From Pomacea canaliculata (Eukaryota; Mollusca; Gastropoda; Architaenioglossa; Ampullariidae): a stretch of 64,000 nucleotides of DNA. The stretch is from NCBI RefSeq assembly GCF_003073045.1, contig NC_037593.1:22070720-22134719 (forward strand), in the 5' to 3' direction. This document shows, one piece after another, positions 1 to 10,984 of the stretch (position 1 is the stretch's first letter; the number at the start of each line of letters is the position of its first letter). A program made the position numbers and the translations under genes. A model generated the notes under the pieces. That model did no database searches and was not told the DNA's origin. It worked only from the letters and a program-made list of their open reading frames with translations.

Positions 1-3000
1 TCCAAGCAATTGCAGTCATTTCCCAAGTATCCTCTTTTCATTGATGCAGTTTCATACACCTTTGTTGAAAGATTCAGTTTTATATACTATTGTTAAACTT
101 CCATAGTAAAACTCAGTAAGCAGGAGGATAAAAGAAAAAAAAAAAATTCAATCGAACTTTCTAGAAAGTTCTTCCTAAATATGGCTACAATTTGGATGTT
201 TTGAAATAATCTTTTTCTCCCAAACACGGAGTTTTACTAAGGCAGGAAGGCTTTTCCAAGCAATTGTAGTCATTCCAAAGTATCCCCTTTTTGCGTTTAT
301 ATATATTGTAACTTCCATAGTAAACTCAGTAAGTAGGAGACAGCAAAAAAGTCAATCGAATTTTCTAGAAAGTTCAATACTGATGGTACAATTTGATTTT
401 TGAAAAATCTTTTTCTCCCGAACACGGATTTATATGGCAGGAAGCTTTCAAGCAATTTGCAGTCATTTCTAAAAGATATCGCCTTTTGTTGATGCATTTC
501 ATACACCTTTGTTGAAAATTTCAGTTCATATACTATATGCAGAATTTCATACTAAAACTCACTAAGTAGGAGAAAAGAGAAAAAACAACGAACTTTCTAG
601 AAAAGTTCTTTCTGAATGGGTACAAGTGATGTTTTGAAATAATCTTTTCTCCCAAACACGATTTTTTACTAAGCAGGATGTTTCCAAAAGCAATTTGTAG
701 TCATTTCCAAAGTATCCCTTTTTGCAGTTTCATATACTATTATAGACTTCCATAGTAAAAAACTCAGTAAGTAGGAGGACAGAAAAAAGTCAATCGAATT
801 TTCAGAAGTTCAATCCTGATGGGTACAATTTGGATGTTTTGAAAAAATCTTTTTCTCCCCGAAACACGGAGTTTATATGGCAGGAAGTTTTCCATAGCAA
901 TTCACCATTCTAGTATCGCCTTGTTGGTGATGCAGTTTCATACACCCTTTGTTGAAAGATTCAGTTTCATATACTATTGCAGAATTTCATACTAAAACTC
1001 ACACTAAGTAGGAGGAAAAGAGAAAAAAAAACAATCGAACTTTTTTTTTTCTGAACAGAAAGTTCTTTTTTCTGATGGGTACAATTTGGGATGTTTTGAA
1101 AAAAATCTTTTTTCTCCCGATACGGAGTTTTTTTCAACTAAGGCAGGAAGGTTTTCCAAGCAATTGCAGTCATATTCCCAATATCCTCTTTTGGTTGATG
1201 CAGTTTCATACACCTTGTTGAAAGATTCAGTTTCATATACTATTGTAAACTTCCCATACTAAAACTAGGAGAAAAAAAAAAACAAAAACTCAATCGAACT
1301 TTCTAGAAATACTTTCTGATGGGTAACAATTTGATGTTTTTGAAAAAATCTTTTTCTCCCTGACACGGAGTTTTACTAAGCAGGAAGGTTTCCAAAGCAA
1401 TGCAGTCAATTTCCAAAGTGTCCCCTTTTTGGTTGATGCATTTGCATACACCTTGGTTGAAAGATTCAGTTTCATATACTATTGTAAACTTCCATAGCTA
1501 AAACCAGGAGAAAAAAAAAACTCAATCGAACTCTAGAAAGTTCTTTCTATGGGTACAAGTTGGATGTTTTGAAAAAAATCTTTTTCTCCCGGATACGGAG
1601 TTTTTACTAAGCAGTAAGAGTTTTCCAAGCAATTGCAGTTCATTTCCCAAGTATCTCTTTTGCTTGATGCAGTTTCATACACCTTTGTTTCAAAGATTCA
1701 GTTTTATATACTATTGTAAACTTCCATAGTAAAACTCAGTAAGCAGAAAGGAAAAGAAAAAAAAAATTCAATCGAACTTTCTTAGAAAGTTCTGTCTGAT
1801 GAATACAATTTGGATGTTTTTGAAAAAAATTTTCTCCCGAACACGGAGTTTACTAAGGCAGGAAGGTTTCCAAGCAATTGCAGTCATTTCCAATGTATCC
1901 CCTTTCGTTGATGCAGTTGTTGACTGCTGCAGTGTTCATTTTACTATTGTAGACTTCCATAGCAAAACTCAATAAGCAGGAGAAAAGAAAAAAAAAATTC
2001 AATCGAACTTTCTAGAAAGTCAATCATGATGGGTACAAGTTAGATGTTTTGAAAAAAAAATCTTTTTCTCCCGAACACGGAGTTTTACTAAGGCAGGAAG
2101 GTTTTCCCAAGCAATTGCAGTCATTTCCAAAGTGTCCCTTTTGGTTGATGCAGTTCATACACCTTGGTTGAAAAATTCAGTTTCATATACTATTGTAAAC
2201 TTCCATATTAAAAACTCATTAACCAGGAGCCAAAAAAAATTCAATCGAATTTTCTAGAAAGTTCAATCCTGATGGATACCAATTTGGATGTTTGAAAAAA
2301 TTTTTCTCCCGAAACGGAGTTTTACTAAGGCAGGAAGGTTTTCCAAGCAATTTGCAGTCATTTCTAAAGTATCGCCTTTTGGTTGATTGCAGTTTCATAC
2401 ACCTTTGTTTGAAAGATTCAGTTTCAGTATACTATTGCAGAATTTCATACTAAACTCAGTAAAGTAGGAGGAAAAGAGAAAAAAATCAATCGAATTTCTA
2501 GAAAGTTCTTTCTGATGGCTACAATTTGATGTTTTTTGAAAAAATCTTTTTCTCCGACAACACGAAGTTTTACAAAGCAGGAAGGTTCCAAGCAATTGCA
2601 GTCATTTCCCAAGTATCCTCTTTTGTTGAATGCAGTTTCGTACACCTGTTGTTGAAAAAGATTCAGTTTCATATAATATTGTAAACTTCCATAGTAAAAC
2701 TCAGTAAGCAGGAGGAAAAGAAAAAAAAAATTCAATCGAACTTTCTAGAAAGTTTAATCCCGATGGGTACAATTTGGATGTTTTGAAAAAATCTTTTTCT
2801 CCCGAACACGGAGTTTTACTAAGGCAGGAAGGTTTTCCAAGTAACAGCAGTCATTTCCAATGTATCCCTTTCGGTTGATGCAGTTTGTTGACTGCTGCAG
2901 TTTCATTTACTATTGTAAGACTTCCATAGCAAAACTCAATAGCAAGGAGGAAAAGAAAAAAAAAATTCAATCGAACTTTCTAGAAAGTTCAATACTGATG

Positions 3001-3780
3001 GTTACAAGTTAGATGTTTGAAAAAATCTTTTCTCCGAACACGGAGTTTACTAAGGCAGGAAGGTTTTCCAAGCAATTGCAGTCATTTCCAAAGTGTCCCC
3101 TTTGGTTGATGCAGTTTCATACACCTTGGTTGAAAGATTCAGTTTCATATACTATTGCAGAATTCATACTAAAACTCAGTAAGTAGGAGAAAAAGAGAAA
3201 AAAATTCAATCGAATTTTCTAGAAAGTTCTTTCTGATGGCTACAATTTGGATGTTTTGAAAAAATCTTTTTCTCCCGGACACGGAGTTTTACTAAGGCAG
3301 GAAGGTTTTCCAAGCAATTGCAGTCATTTCCCAAGTATCCTCTTTTGGTTGATGCAGTTTCATAAACCTTTGTTGAAAGATTCAGTTTCATATACTATTG
3401 TAAACTTCCAAAGTATCCCCTTTTTGCAGTTTCATATACTATTGTAGACTTCCATAGTAAAACTCAGTAAGTAGGAGGACAGAAAAAAGTCAATCCAACT
3501 TTCTAGAAAGTTCAATCCTGATGGCTTCCATGGATTCCAAAGTATCCCCTTTTGGTTGATGCAGTTTCATATACTATTGTATCCTTCCATAGTAAAACTC
3601 AGTAAGCAGGAGGAAAAGAAAAAAAAATTCAATCGAACTTTCTACAAAGTTCTTTCCTGATGGCTACAATTTGGATGTTTTGAAAAAATCTTTTTCTCCG
3701 AACACCGAGTTTTACTAAGGCAGGAAGGTTTTTCCAAGCAATGGCAGTCATTTCCAAAGTATGGAAAAGTATTTTCGGTT
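1..3780. repeat. Tandem satellite array, about 240-bp monomer, about 15 copies
   Basis: The same AT-rich unit recurs head to tail from the left edge of the window. Landmarks in each unit are TCAATCGAACTTTCTAGAAA, GGATGTTTTGAAAAAATC, TTTCTCCCGAACACGGAG and CAAGCAATTGCAGTCATTTC. The CTCCCGAACACGG landmark falls near 217, 413, 647, 849, 1110, 1351, 1581, 1828, 2066, 2304, 2550, 2792, 3031, 3269 and 3695, so the usual spacing is 230-245 bp with a few shortened or compound units. Copies differ by substitutions and, very often, by homopolymer length and one-base indels. The short ORFs on both strands are by-products of the repeat and not genes. The array continues past the left edge. Confidence 0.95.
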
Positions 3781-4195
3781 GAAAAGGATTCGCAGAGATA
3801 TGTTGTAACAAATGGGATGATTTTAGAGGGCCGGACTAATGTAGTTAACTCAGTTTTTGTTACCCAATACTGTTATATATATATGCCGGTGGAACCGCTG
3901 GTCCCCTCTTACCCATGTGTGGTTTAAGAGAATTATCACTTTTGAGCTGCACTCTACGCTTTGGATAGGGCCTGCATGGGTGTAATGCTCGTTAGTGTTT
4001 GCAGCTAGGGCGTGTCACAAGGCAGGGATGGTTAGGGTTGGCGCTATATATGTGGGGAGCAGGTGATAATAAGAACATGGCAATAAAGAAAGTTTCCATA
4101 TATATATATGTTCTGCAGGCCCCTTTTCGGATTTTTTCATCGGCAACTGAGCGCTCGCTCGGTTAAATTTTTTTTTCAATAAATAAAATTTTTTC
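3781..4195. other. Unassigned spacer with a hAT-MITE remnant
   Basis: This is non-satellite sequence after the array. 3829-3885 (GAGGGCCGGACTAATGTAG onward) matches the interior of the hAT element at 16839-17022, so it is a fragment of the same family without visible ends. The rest contains a TATA microsatellite, a CAATAAAG stretch near 4080 and AATAAATAAA near 4178. No coding region is recognised. Confidence 0.5.
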
Positions 4196-4250
4196 CTTTC
4201 CCTCCTGATTACTGAGTTTTACTATGGAAGTCTACAATAGTGTATGAAAG
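4196..4250 (-). repeat. Inverted satellite monomer fragment
   Basis: CTGAGTTTTACTATGGAAG and CTACAATAGT are the reverse complement of the monomer landmark around CTTCCATAGTAAAACTCAG in the array at 1-3780. This is a partial monomer in the opposite orientation. Confidence 0.75.
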
Positions 4251-4254
4251 GGAG

Positions 4255-4530
4255 ACGTTGGAAATCACGCAAATTGACTAGTTCTTGGAAAATTCGGAGG
4301 GGTTTGTGGCACAAGATAGGGAAGGTGGTACAGCAAAAGTGGAGCGCGTCCGTGCCGATCGGGTGAACGCTCCGCACGTGGAAACCGAGAAATCGGTTGC
4401 AGAGCGAAAAGCAAGCGCCATTCGGCGCGCACAAAATTGCAATGATGTGACAGTCCTAAGCATTGTAGTGAGTATTGTAAATTGAATTGTTACATGTCCT
4501 GTTGGAAGTTTCAACTTACTGTGACTGAGT
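4255..4530. other. CpG-richer unique segment between inverted satellite pieces
   Basis: The base composition differs from the flanking satellite: 4330-4440 has many CpG dinucleotides. A 66-codon open frame on the + strand (4285-4485) rich in charged residues spans it, but I recognise no domain, splice site or poly(A) signal. It is probably part of an insertion or a captured unique sequence. Confidence 0.35.
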
Positions 4531-4534
4531 GCCT

Positions 4535-4670
4535 GCCCTATCGGGAGAAAAAGGTTTTTCCAAACATCCAAATTGTAGCTATCAGGAAAGAACTTTGAAA
4601 GAACGATTGATTTTTTTTTTCCTCCTGCTTACTGAGTTTTACTATGGAGTCTACAATAGTATATTTAACT
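4535..4670 (-). repeat. Inverted satellite monomer fragment
   Basis: Reading the minus strand recovers monomer landmarks in order: CTTACTGAGTTTTACTATGG (as its complement), the A-rich tract, the TCAATCG region, ACATCCAAATTGTAGC (as its complement) and the CTTTTTCTCCCG box. The piece covers more than half a monomer, inverted relative to the main array. Confidence 0.8.
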
Positions 4671-4879
4671 CAATCGCCACGCGTCGTATGCGGTCGTGCG
4701 ACAACGCTACCTGTTATAGCTCCCGCGTCGCGCGTAGGCAGGCGACGCACTGTTGTACCACAGAGTCTGAGTGTTTAGTTCTGTGCGTAAATGAACGAAT
4801 ACATAAGGGGAGAAAATACGGGAACCGTAAGGAATTGTTCCTCTTTCGATTACTTCCCTTTAAAGTCTGAAAAAATCAA

Positions 4880-5016
4880 CCAATCAGGTATTTTCTCCAT
4901 GTTTAAACCACGCGAAGGTTTGTTTACTTCAGCGCCATATTGACATTCGTTGCAGGTTACTCAATTCGACGTGGATTTGTACTCAAACAACCGAAAGTGA
5001 GAAGAAAACAGTAAGT
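4880..5016 (+). promoter_or_regulatory. Promoter/first-exon-like cassette, copy A
   Basis: A CCAAT box (4880-4884) is followed about 50 bp later by GCGCCATATTGAC (4932), the reverse complement of a YY1-type AANATGGCG site. A possible short leader then ends at AAAACA|GTAAGTAAT, with a strong splice donor at 5011. No in-frame ATG is convincing, so this would be a non-coding first exon. The role is inferred from motif order only. Confidence 0.4.
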
Positions 5017-5702
5017 AATATTAAAATTCAAAGGTATATTCTCATTAAATATATGCCTGTTTTGTGCTTTTGTGTGTGTATATATTTTATAAATATTTTT
5101 TCTGATCAAACTTTTTACCTAAGCCCCATTTTGTGAGTTCTCGGTCCGATACAGTTACAGTCTTTCAGTTGATTTTACTACAAGACAACAAAACGTATAT
5201 TTGTTAAAATGTACACCACGTAAATCTATTTTAAATGATCTTTAAAACGGAGTATCACAGATAGTTGTTAATGTAGGATATTAAATATAATTTTTTGGAA
5301 AATACCAGTCGAGATTTCATTCGCGGTCATTCTCTGCTGCGTACACCGGGGTCGAACGGGTTAAGAACCACTGTACTAAACACACACAGTGGCATTTAGA
5401 GAGGGCAACTTTGTAGTTTATGTTGAACATTCACTAAACATGGTGATTCGATCACACAAAATATAACCTCATTGATCAATGACAAGCATTAGTAATACCA
5501 GAGGTTAAATTCGCTGCGCGTAGGACACCAGTGGAAGTTCAAACGGCTTTGTAAGCTTGCGCGTCTACCTTCTGTGATGGACGCATTGTTGTATTTTTTA
5601 AAGACATGTACAGCTCGTAAAGAACAAATAGAAACAAGGGAGAAAACACGGAGAACCTAGGACTTGTTTCAACATTGCTTCCTTTAACGCTGAAAAATTC
5701 AA

Positions 5703-5827
5703 CCAATCATGTTTCCCCACTGTATAGTTTGTTTACACGTGAGCGCCATATTGACATTTATTTGGGTCGCTTCGATTTGACGTGGATTTTACTCAAACAA
5801 ACCGAAAGTGAGAAGAAAACAGTAAGT
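5703..5827 (+). promoter_or_regulatory. Promoter/first-exon-like cassette, copy B
   Basis: It has the same order as copy A: CCAAT at 5703-5707, GCGCCATATTGAC at 5743, and a donor GTAAGT at 5822. Spacing between motifs is kept despite indels elsewhere in the block. Confidence 0.4.
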
Positions 5828-6504
5828 AATATTAAAATTCAAAGGTATTCTCATTAAATATATGCCTGTTTGTGCGTTTTGTGTGTGTATATTATTTTAT
5901 AAATATTTTTCTGATTGTCAACTTTGACCTACTTTGTGAGTTCTCGTCGCGATACAGTTACAGTCTTTCAGTTGATTTACTACAAGACAACAAAACGTAT
6001 ATTTGTTAAAGTGCACACCACGTAAATCTATTTTAAATGATCTTTAAAACGGAGTATCACAGATGTTGTTAATGTAGGATATTAAATATATTTTTTTTTA
6101 AAAATACCAGTCGAGATTTCATTCGCGGTCATTCTCTGCTGCGTACACCGGGGTCGAACGGGTTAAGAACCACACTGTACTAAACACACACAGTGCATTT
6201 AGAGAGGGCAACTTTGTAGTTTATGTTGAACATTCACTAAACATGGTGATTCGATCACACAAAATATAACCTCATTGATCAATGACAATGACCAGAGGTT
6301 AAATTCGCTGCGCGTAGGACACCAGTGGAAGTTCAAACGGCTTTGTAAGCTTGCGCGTCTACCTTCTGTGATGGACGCATTGTTGTATTTTTTAAAGACA
6401 TGTACAGCTCGTAAATGAACGAATAAACAAGGGAGAAAACACGGGAGAACCTTTAGGACTTGTTCCTCCAACGATTGCTTCCCTTTAACCGCTGAAAAAT
6501 TCAA

Positions 6505-6620
6505 CCAATCATGTTTCCTGCCACTGTATAGTTTGTTTACACGTGAGCGCCATATTGACATTTATTTGGGTCGCTTGATTTGACGTGGATTTGTATTCAA
6601 ATGAGAAGAAAACAGTGAGT
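6505..6620 (+). promoter_or_regulatory. Promoter/first-exon-like cassette, copy C
   Basis: CCAAT lies at 6505-6509, GCGCCATATTGAC at 6547 and the donor GTGAGT at 6615. This copy lacks the ACAAACCGAAAG stretch present in A and B before the donor. Confidence 0.4.
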
Positions 6621-7210
6621 AATATTAAATTCTAATGTATATTCTAATAAAATATGACCTTTTTTGGTACTTTATGCTTGTATATATCATGTAAAAAATT
6701 TTCTTTAATTTCTGACGTGTGACATTCCGATCGGGTTGTGAAATCTAAACATTTACTATCTTTCATGTGAGCTTACTACAAGAAATCAGAGCCTATATTC
6801 TTGAAATTAACACCACGCAAATGTGTTTAAAATGCTCTTTTAACAGCGTATCACGTATGTTTGTCTTTTTGTAGTTTAACAGATATAATTTTTTAACACG
6901 GGTGAAAATTAGCATCGGTGCTCCGTAGTGATTTTTTTTCGCGCCGCTCTGTACCTTCTTAGCCTACCGATAATAATATTATTAAATGCATCAATCTGAT
7001 TTTTTTTTTTTTTGACAAGAACAATGTTTAATCATTTCAAGTTTATATACAGTTATCAAAGTGTGATTCCTGGAGGTGTAACTTGTGCTAGCATGATACA
7101 GGTAGTCCTCGGGTTACGACGGTCTCGAGTTACGTCGTTACGTGGTTACGACACTCATTCCCACTTACAGCGACAGTGATAACAAAGCAACGTAGTGGGC
7201 TTATTATTGA

Positions 7211-7575
7211 GATGGAAATATTATTGGCGCTTTGGTTGCAAGACCAAAATCAACGCCGTATATGTGAGTTTTTATGGTTATTCAGGAGAAGGCTAGGCGA
7301 CTGTTTGAGGCGTTGAAAAGAGAAAAGGGGGAAGGAAGTGAAAGTGAAGAATTTGTGGCGAGTAGGGGTTGGTTTATGAGGTTTAAGGACCGTGCCAATT
7401 TCCATAACATTAAAGTGCAAGATGAAGCTGCTAGTGCTGATGAGAAAGCAGCAACTGAGTTTCCTAATGCATTGGCTAAGATAATTGAGGAGGGTGGTTA
7501 CTGTGCTCAACAAGTGTTCAACGTGGATGAGACAGGCTTGTTTTGAAAACGTCTGCCTAACCATAGACGTTATAC
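7211..7575 (+). pseudogene. Tigger transposase fragment (CENP-B-type DNA-binding part)
   Basis: The longest open frame (7274-7546, 90 codons) reads like the second CENP-B-type helix-turn-helix and linker of Tigger/jerky-like transposases. KARRLFEALK comes first, then the RGWFMRFKDR helix, then IIEEGGYCAQQVFNVDETGLF, which carries the first catalytic aspartate of the DDE domain (VDETGLF). Upstream codons from 7211 (ILLALWLQDQNQ) belong to the same protein in another frame, so there is a frameshift near 7270. Where the family has tryptophan after ETGLF this copy has TGA, and the reading (KRLPNH) resumes after it. The rest of the DDE domain is missing. This is a dead transposase remnant and not a host CENP-B gene, because it sits between Tigger terminal repeats. 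Confidence 0.85.
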
Positions 7576-7784
7576 CCTAACGTCTCTGGCCTAACCTAAC
7601 ACTGATCATTACTGTTACAGCACTTACAGTACAGTATTTCATTATTAAACGTACTGTACTGCACAATATTTTACTGTACTTATGTTTATTGATAATTATG
7701 TAGGGTACTGTGTTAGGATAGGTGTTTGGAAAGGCTAAGTGTTTGCAGTACTGTACTGTTATTATGATGGTATAGTACTGTATG

Positions 7785-8041
7785 CAGGGCCGTGCTTAGG
7801 GGCAGGCGGACGAGGCATCTGCCTAGGGCCCCTTGGCCCCGCGCTTCAAGGGGCCCCGCGCTTTTAAATTAATCGTAGGCTTATGTTGTAATGTGTATGC
7901 AGCGTGCTGTCAATGATAAAAGACGAGATATCCCTGAGGAAAAAAGTGACTTTAGATCACAACCAAAACCGTGTGATCGTGGCGTGAGGGCCCCGCACAT
8001 GCCCTTTGCCTCGGGCCCCGCGGGGGCTAAGAACGGGCCTG
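7785..8041. mobile_element. Non-autonomous hAT element nested in Tigger
   Basis: It begins CAGGGCCGTGCTTAGG and ends CTAAGAACGGGCCTG, an imperfect inverted pair of hAT type. It is bounded by exact 8-bp target duplications ACTGTATG (7777-7784 and 8042-8049). It is GC-rich, unlike its surroundings, and has no coding capacity. Confidence 0.92.
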
Positions 8042-8134
8042 ACTGTATGAACGTATGATCCGACTTACGTTGAAATTCGGTTTACGACGCCGCGTTAAGA
8101 ACGGATCCCCTTCGTAAGTCGAGGACTACCTGTA

Positions 8135-9667
8135 TATTCTGTGCATCCCTGTGTGAACATTTTTTGAAAATTCAATTACACCTTATTTGCTTTGGATTAC
8201 CAAAAAAAGTGACTATTCATGCAGGATTCACGTAGGAATATTTTTGTTTTACTAAGTTCAATCTCTTATTATCATTTAAAAAAAATTCTATCTCTTATTT
8301 TTTTTAATGATTTTTTGAAAGCGGTGGATTTCCATGCGCACAGGGTTATGTGACCTAGTAGAAGCCTTGAGATGCTGAAAGCTTAACTTTAAGTCTGCTA
8401 AGTTACAAAGCAAGTGCTCAATTACAAAACAAAGTGGAAACTCGTAAAAGAATGAATGACTTGATAAATAAATTTCCTAGTTTCCTACATCTATTCTAGG
8501 ACCCACATCCTTCACACTCACACACCTTTCACTTAGCAGTTGAAATGATTAAGGAAATGATTTTGTGTATATATATATCTTGCTTCTGATCTTTTGGAAT
8601 AGCATTAGGTTTGCCTGAATTTAATAAGTTCTCCTGCAGCGACATTTTGAGATAATTTCCTGACAAGTTTCATTGCAACAAAAACCCAAGTTCCTCTGCT
8701 TGACACCAATGATCTTATAACTAACATGGGCAGTAGTGTTCAAACTGTTCCTATCATGGACAAGGATTTGGCATGTTAACCAGTGCTTGTATTTGTGGGG
8801 ATTTGATTGTATAACCTTTTACTTTAAGAATTCTTGAAGAAATATTTTGTGTAATCTAGCACTATTTGGTTCATTCGATGCACTTAGTTCATGTTTTTCA
8901 GAGTGTCAGCAGTTTCTGAAGCTTGTGATTCAAGAATATTTTTTATTCACCCTTTCAAGGGTATTGAGATATTAAAAATGTACATATATTCACAGGCATT
9001 ACTATATATCTTATATGCAATATCCTTCCCACACACACACACATTCACAGATCAGTTTGTAACAGTTAATACATTAAAAGCTCATTTTTTACCTTGTTCT
9101 TTCCTTCTTCTAGCCCTTTAACGCAAATTGCATCACTGCATGTGTAATCAAATAAATCAAAGTATATAAACACATGTAAATAAAAAAGTTTTGGAGGGGA
9201 TGTTTCTGCAACAGGAAAAGGAGGTGACAGGAGGGAAACTGCCAGAGGGGTTCTAGTTTCTCTTACAATCTTCAGAGGATGTTGACCGTCTGGAGTGGGA
9301 TTGGAAGACTGACCTAGGAAAACGGACACACTCGGTATGTGCTGTATTCTGATTTGTTAGTAGGAGTCAAATCTATTTCTGCTATTCCCTTTAAAGGTTT
9401 TTATAGCATTTTAGTGTATAGAACAAATGACATGTCTGCAGTACTAAAAAGTAACAAAAGCATTGTTATGGTGGCATGGATTACAGCTGATAATAAATTT
9501 TCTGTAACAACTTCAGCTTGGTTACAGAGAAAAATGGGAAACTTCCTTAATGGTTTTCATCCATATTTTGGTCTTATAATACTAGTTCTCATAACACGTA
9601 TCATGATACTGCCCACAGCAACTTTTATTTTAAAAAATGATGCATGCTTATTATTGTCTGTTTCCAG
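8135..9667. other. AT-rich non-coding stretch
   Basis: No domain-bearing ORF, terminal repeats or target duplications were seen. Short open frames (8891-9121 +, 9066-9329 -) have low-complexity composition and no recognisable protein. If the segment 9668-9829 is an exon, this region would be the intron or 5' region upstream of it. Confidence 0.4.
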
Positions 9668-9829
9668 GAATGCCATGTGGCGATGGGAGGAATATTCACT
9701 TTAAAGCACGTGGTGAGGAGCATACTATCTGTGCTATTTTCAACTGACTCAGCCCGGTGTTATAACCTCAATGGTCTGAAGGGAAGAAGGGACTCAAGAA
9801 CCACTCCTTTATTTTACAAACAGTTCAGG
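9668..9829 (+). CDS. Candidate exon of an unrecognised + strand gene
   Basis: A segment between an acceptor (TTTCCAG, ending 9667) and a strong donor (GTAAGG at 9830) is open for 54 codons. It encodes a globular-looking stretch with FTLKHVVRSILSVLF followed by ARCYNLNGLKGRRDSRT. I cannot name the family. Together with the next segment (10298-10458) the composition resembles C-terminal regions of poorly described metazoan proteins with a ...NLNG.KG... motif, but that is only an impression. The donor leaves phase 0, while the next exon needs one base to stay in its open frame. The model therefore has a one-base conflict, which could be a homopolymer error at CAGGGTAAGG, a wrong boundary, or a pseudogene. 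Upstream exons were not found. Confidence 0.35.
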
Positions 9830-10297
9830 GTAAGGATTTAAATATTTGACTGTGTTTTCAGGAGATTAAAAAAAAAAAATTACAGGGAGACAACTCTAGC
9901 CTGGCGAACTTTTCCGACCTCATTTCATTGTGATCCAATTACATTTGAAAATTAAAAATATGGACACATGTTTATGCAGTGTCTAGTCCTTTAATCAGCT
10001 GGTTAACACTGTGTAGAAAGGAATGAACATAACAATTGATAGACATCTTTACAGTTCGCATGTATTGGGATTTAAAAAAAATCAGTATATGTCCAGAATT
10101 TGACTGCCTAAAGAAATTCTAACGCAGTTCCACTTGTAGTTCCTTTCTAATTATAATGCTTGACATTTTTATATGATTTGCTTGTACCTTCCTTTTTTTT
10201 TTCTCTCATTATATTCTGGATTTTAGGGTTGGTGACCTGCAATTAAGTCATTACTTTTTATGCCAATCTCATATTCTTATACTTGCTCTATTTTTAG

Positions 10298-10458
10298 ATG
10301 CTGCAAGAAAAAGTTATCCTGAAGCTACAGATGCTGACCTGCAGGTGCATATATCACCTTGGTTAGCTGGTGCTCGGGATCGAGAGAATAGCAGAAGGGA
10401 AAGGGCTGAGCACAGCCTGTACAAGTCAGTAAATTGTTATGGGGTGGACGACGAGTAA
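10298..10458 (+). CDS. Candidate terminal exon of the same unrecognised gene
   Basis: It follows an acceptor (CTATTTTTAG) and is open for 52 complete codons to TAA at 10456-10458. The start of the segment reads AARKSYPEATDADLQVHISP, continuing WLAGARDRENSRRERAE. This is a charged, helical, DNA- or protein-binding-looking tail, not low complexity. The preceding segment (9668-9829) ends KQFR, so the two may be contiguous in one protein apart from the one-base phase conflict. The 3' untranslated region would run to the poly(A) signal at 10976. The family is not recognised. Confidence 0.4.
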
Positions 10459-10975
10459 AACTGTACAACTTTACCTGCAGAAAAAAAAAAACTGTTAGGT
10501 TTCACGAAATTTTTTTAACAGCTATTTATAAAAGTACAAGTTTTCAATTTGAATAATTTTTAAAAATGGTTGTAGTTATTACCAGAAGCTGCAATCCAGC
10601 CTGGAACTGTTTATATTTAATTTCGTGGATTTTATTTATTATAAGAAATGACTGTTGTAGCTTAAATCACTCCCTTTTCAGAACCAATTCAGTTCATGCT
10701 CATCATTTGATATATTGTAATAGATCTTTGAACCTTTTCTTTGGGAAAAATCTAATTAGTGTAAAACTGCAATTTAGTTTTAATGGTTTTGTCAATGGAT
10801 ATATGTTTTTGCTTCTTCTACAACTCATAATCAAATGACGAATGTTGCATTAACATGTCATGAGGAAACATTTTTTATGCATTTAATTGGGACAATGCTT
10901 CACAAATTGTATATTTTAAATTATTTTTTTAATTACCTTGCTTTTTATCCTTATTTTCACAGACTTTTTAACTTC

Positions 10976-10981
10976 AATAAA
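10976..10981 (+). terminator. Poly(A) signal AATAAA
   Basis: AATAAA lies about 520 bp after the TAA of the 10298-10458 exon, in the same orientation, and is the first canonical signal downstream. It is a likely 3' end of that transcript. Confidence 0.45.
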
Positions 10982-10984
10982 CGT

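Larger units (their letters stand above)
4786..6960 (+). repeat. Three head-to-tail copies of an approximately 800-bp block
   Basis: Copy A runs about 4786-5600, copy B about 5600-6400 and copy C about 6400-6960. ACAGTTACAGTCTTTCAG lies at 5151 in A and 5954 in B (offset 803). GATGGACGCATTG recurs with an offset of 794. A and B are nearly identical apart from small indels. The 5' half of C also matches closely, but from about 6660 its 3' half is clearly diverged (for example ACAAGAAATCAGAGCCTATA against ACAAGACAACAAAACGTATA). This pattern suggests a recent duplication or gene conversion affecting only part of C. Each copy contains a promoter-like cassette, annotated separately. Confidence 0.85.
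7099..8132 (+). mobile_element. Tigger (pogo/Tc1-mariner) DNA transposon, internally deleted
   Basis: The left end CAGGTAGTCCTCGGGTTACG and the right end GTCGAGGACTACCTG (8118-8132) form terminal inverted repeats of the Tigger type. The element is flanked by the TA target duplication (7097-7098 and 8133-8134). Inside is a broken CENP-B-like transposase fragment and a nested hAT element (7785-8041). Without that insert the copy is about 0.77 kb, far shorter than an autonomous Tigger, so it is an internally deleted, non-autonomous copy. Confidence 0.92.

Noticed and set aside
2395..3391. Recurrent minus-strand ORFs with phrases such as KLNLSTKVYETASTKRGYL
   Set aside because: They recur once per 240-bp satellite unit with frame changes, so they are translations of the tandem repeat, not a protein family.
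1..3780. Possible CRISPR-like or regularly spaced repeat array
   Set aside because: There are no short repeats with unique spacers; the whole 240-bp unit is repeated, and the DNA is animal.
7274..7546. Host CENP-B or jerky-like gene
   Set aside because: The frame lies between Tigger terminal repeats with TA duplications, has a frameshift and a stop, and lacks the rest of the protein.
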